The notes under the pieces are model-generated. The model was not told the DNA's origin. It ran no database searches and saw nothing but the letters and a program-made list of their open reading frames with translations. From the NCBI GenBank assembly GCA_037179515.1, contig JAXCGZ010015167.1, positions 37,501 to 101,500 of the forward strand: 64,000 nucleotides of DNA, written 5' to 3'. This DNA is from Halocaridina rubra (taxonomy: Eukaryota; Arthropoda; Malacostraca; Decapoda; Atyidae). A program made the translations under genes and the position numbers. Below, piece by piece: positions 60,672 to 64,000 of this stretch (its first letter is position 1; each line of letters starts with the position of its first letter).

Positions 60672-63600
60672 TAATACACATACACATGCCTCATTCCCCC
60701 CTGTAAGGAGGGTGGCCGAGCCAAGGAATGCGGAGTCACCACGCTCCACACACACCTCAACCATTCCTCTCAGCTCCATGGGAATAAAGGGTTTTCACAT
60801 CTCCCCCCCCCTTCCACTCTCCTTGGGTCACCCACAAAGTAGGCTGGTAAGGATATTCAGCACTGAGGTCCGACAGTCGTAGCTGGTTTACCCCTACCAC
60901 TTCATCACATGGCAACTCACCTCACACCCATCCACCACAGTTCACAGAGCTAGCAGGTGTGAGAAATCCCTTTGGGCCGCGTCTTATATGCACAATCTTC
61001 CTCCACTCATTCCTATCTCTTGCACACACTCTTCCCTGTTCCACTGACATTACACGTGCATTCAGTGCTCTTTTTATGCCATCTATCCATCTCATTCTAG
61101 GTCTCCCTCTTGACCTAGCTCCAATCACTTCTGCACCTCACACTCTCTTCACTATTCGTTCATCACTCATCCTTTCCATGTGTCCAAACCAACTCAACAG
61201 TCTCTGATCTAACCTATCTTCATTACTTACTCTGTCTATTCTAGATACACCAATCATACCTCTCAAACACCTCATCTCCATTACATTCAACTTATTCCTT
61301 TCATCCTCTCTTGCATTCCAAGTCTCTGCTCCATACAATGATGTCAGCACAATCACACCTTCATATATCCTTCTCTTTGCATTCATTCCCAAATATCTAT
61401 TTCTCATTACACTTTTCAGCCCACCTAGACATTGACTTGCGTCCTGTATTCTATGATTTACCTCTACATCCACTCGTCCACTCCTTGATACATGTGACCC
61501 CAGATACTTAAAACTCTCAACTTCTTCAAGCAACTCTCCATTCACTCATGCATTCAATCTGCCAACATTAACACTCCTCATGCATCTCATGACTTTACTT
61601 TTACCAATATTCACCCGTAACTTCCTTCTTTCACACACATTAATACTCAGTTACCAAATTATTTAATTCATTTTCAGTATCAGTCACCAGTACAGTATCA
61701 TCCGCAAATAGCAACTGACTCATTTCCACAACTTTCTATCCTCACCCACTCATTTACTTCCCTTACCACTCCATCCATATACACATTAAACAACCATGGT
61801 GACATTATACAACCTTGACGTAACCCAACAATCACCTCAATGCAATCAGTCATACCATTCCCAACTCTCGCAAATGCTCTACTATTCATATAAAAACTCT
61901 TCACCGCATTCAACAAACTTCCACTTAGTCCATACAGTTGCAACACCCTCCACAACCCCTCTCTATCTTTCTTGCCGTACGCTTGCTCTAAATCCATAAA
62001 GGCCCAAAAAAGTGTCGATACCTTTCTCCAAGAACTTCTCACACAAACTTGTCTTACTGCAAATGCCTAATTCACATATCCTCTTCCTTTCCTGAACCCA
62101 CACTGTTCTTCCCCAATCAATCTCTCAGTACTTTTCCTAATTCTCTTGATTAATACTTCCCTATACCTTACCAACCACACTCAACAAACTAATTCCCCTA
62201 AAACTACTACACTCATACTTATCTTCCTTCTCTTTTTTAAAGTGGAACTACACATACACTCCTCCAATCAACTGGGACCCTTCCTTTTCTGAAAAATACA
62301 TTCAACAACCTAACCATCCATCCCAATACTGCCTCCCCACCTTTTGACAAGTATTCAGCATGACACCCATCTATCCCTGGTGCTTTATCTGCATTCCTTG
62401 CTCTCAATGCCAGACGTACCTCCTTTTTTGTTATATCTCTATCATTCTCATCTCCTAACATTGACATTCTCCATTCGTTTTCCACAACCACAATCTCTGC
62501 CTCTCTGTCTTCTTCCTTATTCAGCAGGTTCTTAAAATATTCAGTCCATCTGTCTCTCACCTTTATTTCATTCACTAGCAATTGCCCATCTGCTCCTTTC
62601 ACCCTCTCCTGCCTACCACATTCACCTCTCCTCATTCTTTTCACTTCCCTCCAAAACATCTTTTTATTCCTCTCAATATCCTCAGACAAGCATCTGCCCC
62701 ACCTTACATCTGTTTCTCTCTTTGCCTTTCTCACCACATGCTTTGCTAACCTCCTCTTTGCACAATACCTTTCATACGTCTCTACATTACCTACCTGCAA
62801 TCATACCTCATAAGCCTGCTTCATATCAGCCACTACTGCACTCACCTGTTCATTCCATCATTCACTACCTATCTTTTCACTTCCACCACTTAGTCTCCTT
62901 CCGCACACTGCCTCAGCACACTTCACAATTTCCTCCTTGAAACAGCCCCTATCTTTTTCTGCTCCCTCCTCCACTTTCTCTTTCATTACATTCCACACAT
63001 TTCTCACACTAGCCTTATATTCACAGTCTTTCTCTTTCTTATACAATTCATTCACTTTTAGCACGTCTCTTCTTCTCTCATTACATCCACATCTAATACT
63101 CTTCCAATCACCCTACTGTTCACCACAACATAATCCATTAATGCTTTGTCAACTGACCTGTGCATATTTGTGCACATCCTTCTTTTTAAATACAGTATTA
63201 GAAATCAACTCAATACACATTTCTATCATTTTCTCTCCACTCTCATTTCTTCAAGGTACTCCATACTTCCTAATTACACCATCCACTGGCTCATTCCCTA
63301 CTCTAGCATTCAAATCTCCCATCAACACCACATTCACATTCATTCCCAAGTCTTCCACACACTCCTTCAATTTAATTCAAAATTCTTCTCTTCCTTCCTC
63401 ACTTCTTTCACTGCCAGGGCACTATGCACTCACAAATGCCCAAGCCTTGCATTCCAGCCTAATTTTAGCCACTATTGTTTGAGAAGATACTTCCTTCCAT
63501 TCTACCACACACTTACTCATCTCTTCACTTAATAACAGAACCACTCCCTCTCTTCCTCTCCCCCTCTCAACTTCAGACACCCTACTTACCACTCTCCCAA

Positions 63601-63900
63601 ATGTCACCTCACCATTCCCTTTTATCTTAGTTTTGCTCAATGCAAGTACATCTATCTTTCTCTCCAAAAACATACTCCCTATCACCTCCCTCTTACTTCC
63701 ATTTACACCACAACCACGAATAATAAGAGACCCAATCACTTGGATTCTGGCTGGATCTCTCCTGCCAGAGTACCTCCACATCTTCTGGTTATTTGAAGGA
63801 AGTAAAACACAGAAAAGGGGATTCCCAGTTTCCCACTCTAACCCATTTAGTCGACTATTACGACACACTATTGAACACGGAGTAAGTATTCTTAACCCCC
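60672..63900 (-). pseudogene. LINE-E copy 2: RTE-like retrotransposon, near full length but decayed
   Basis: Same order as copy 1 with independent damage. The endonuclease end (63422-63868: ALSKTKIKGNGEVTFGRVV, Lys in place of the catalytic Glu) comes first. The linker (62858-63064) follows, then the RT fingers (62237-62800, containing KAPGIDGCHAEYL) and palm (61698-62042, FMDLEQAYGKKDREGLW and GLRQGCIMSPWLFNVYMDG). The LLFADDTVLV box is split by a frameshift near 61700. The C-terminus occupies 61138-61545 and 60922-61128 (GRPRMRWIDG). Frameshifts and stops separate these parts. The ends match those of copy 1. Confidence 0.85.
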
Positions 63901-64000
63901 CTCCCTCTGAAATATGTCACTGAAATTACTGATAATATGAGGACTAGGTAAAGATTAGCGACCCCAGAGTATCATATAACCCTGTAGGTTAAGTTGTTAG
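63901..64000. other. Window end, unassigned
   Basis: No feature is recognised. The ankyrin gene on the plus strand is expected to continue beyond this point. Confidence 0.5.

Overview
The window is eukaryotic nuclear DNA, most likely from an arthropod and probably a decapod crustacean. The clues are spliced genes with GT-AG introns, very dense (AT)n, (CA)n, (GA)n and (TAA)n microsatellites, several families of non-LTR retrotransposons (LINEs), a Penelope-like remnant, tRNA-derived SINEs, and interstitial arthropod-type AACCT/TTAGG repeats. The species is inferred from character, not from a match.

Two host genes can be read. (1) Minus strand, 10173-19929: an eight-exon gene for a 532-residue ribosomal L1-domain protein of the RSL1D1/CSIG family (nucleolar ribosome biogenesis). 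All exon phases agree. (2) Plus strand, 48108-59472 and continuing beyond the window: a gene with about 31 ankyrin repeats, 25 of them in one 2.6-kb exon. Its last two visible exons look like the start of a caspase-like (C14/CHAT) fold. This ankyrin plus caspase-like architecture is the most interesting host feature.

Most of the rest is mobile DNA. LINE-A (CR1-like; ten pieces, all minus strand) forms a head-to-tail cluster at 32.4-41.7 kb. Copy A there has both ORFs open. Copy B is a near-identical neighbour broken by one extra T. C and D are older truncated copies. LINE-A pieces start and end at (CA)n tracts. LINE-B (CR1-like, open ORF2) sits cleanly between two units of a 276-bp tandem repeat that carries tRNA-like promoter boxes. 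LINE-C (tail (TTTG)n) occurs at 2.75-4.68 kb and, inverted, at 28.7-31.8 kb, where it splits a jockey-like LINE-D. LINE-E (RTE-like) has two decayed near-full copies at 42.0-45.3 and 60.7-63.9 kb. It has also left short composites of its two ends. DNA-transposon relics are a 1,845-bp and an 826-bp pogo/Tigger-like element with TA target duplications, and a 264-bp foldback element flanked by a 10-bp direct repeat.

Layout: 0-6.7 kb LINE-A/LINE-C remnants and microsatellites; 6.7-10 kb mostly unassigned; 10.2-19.9 kb RSL1D1-like gene with intronic transposons; 20-23.5 kb unassigned with SINEs and a 178-bp duplication; 23.5-28.1 kb SINE-like satellite plus LINE-B; 28.1-46.6 kb retrotransposon graveyard with a possibly live LINE-A; 48.1-59.5 kb ankyrin gene; 59.6-64 kb repeats and LINE-E, probably within the next intron of the ankyrin gene.
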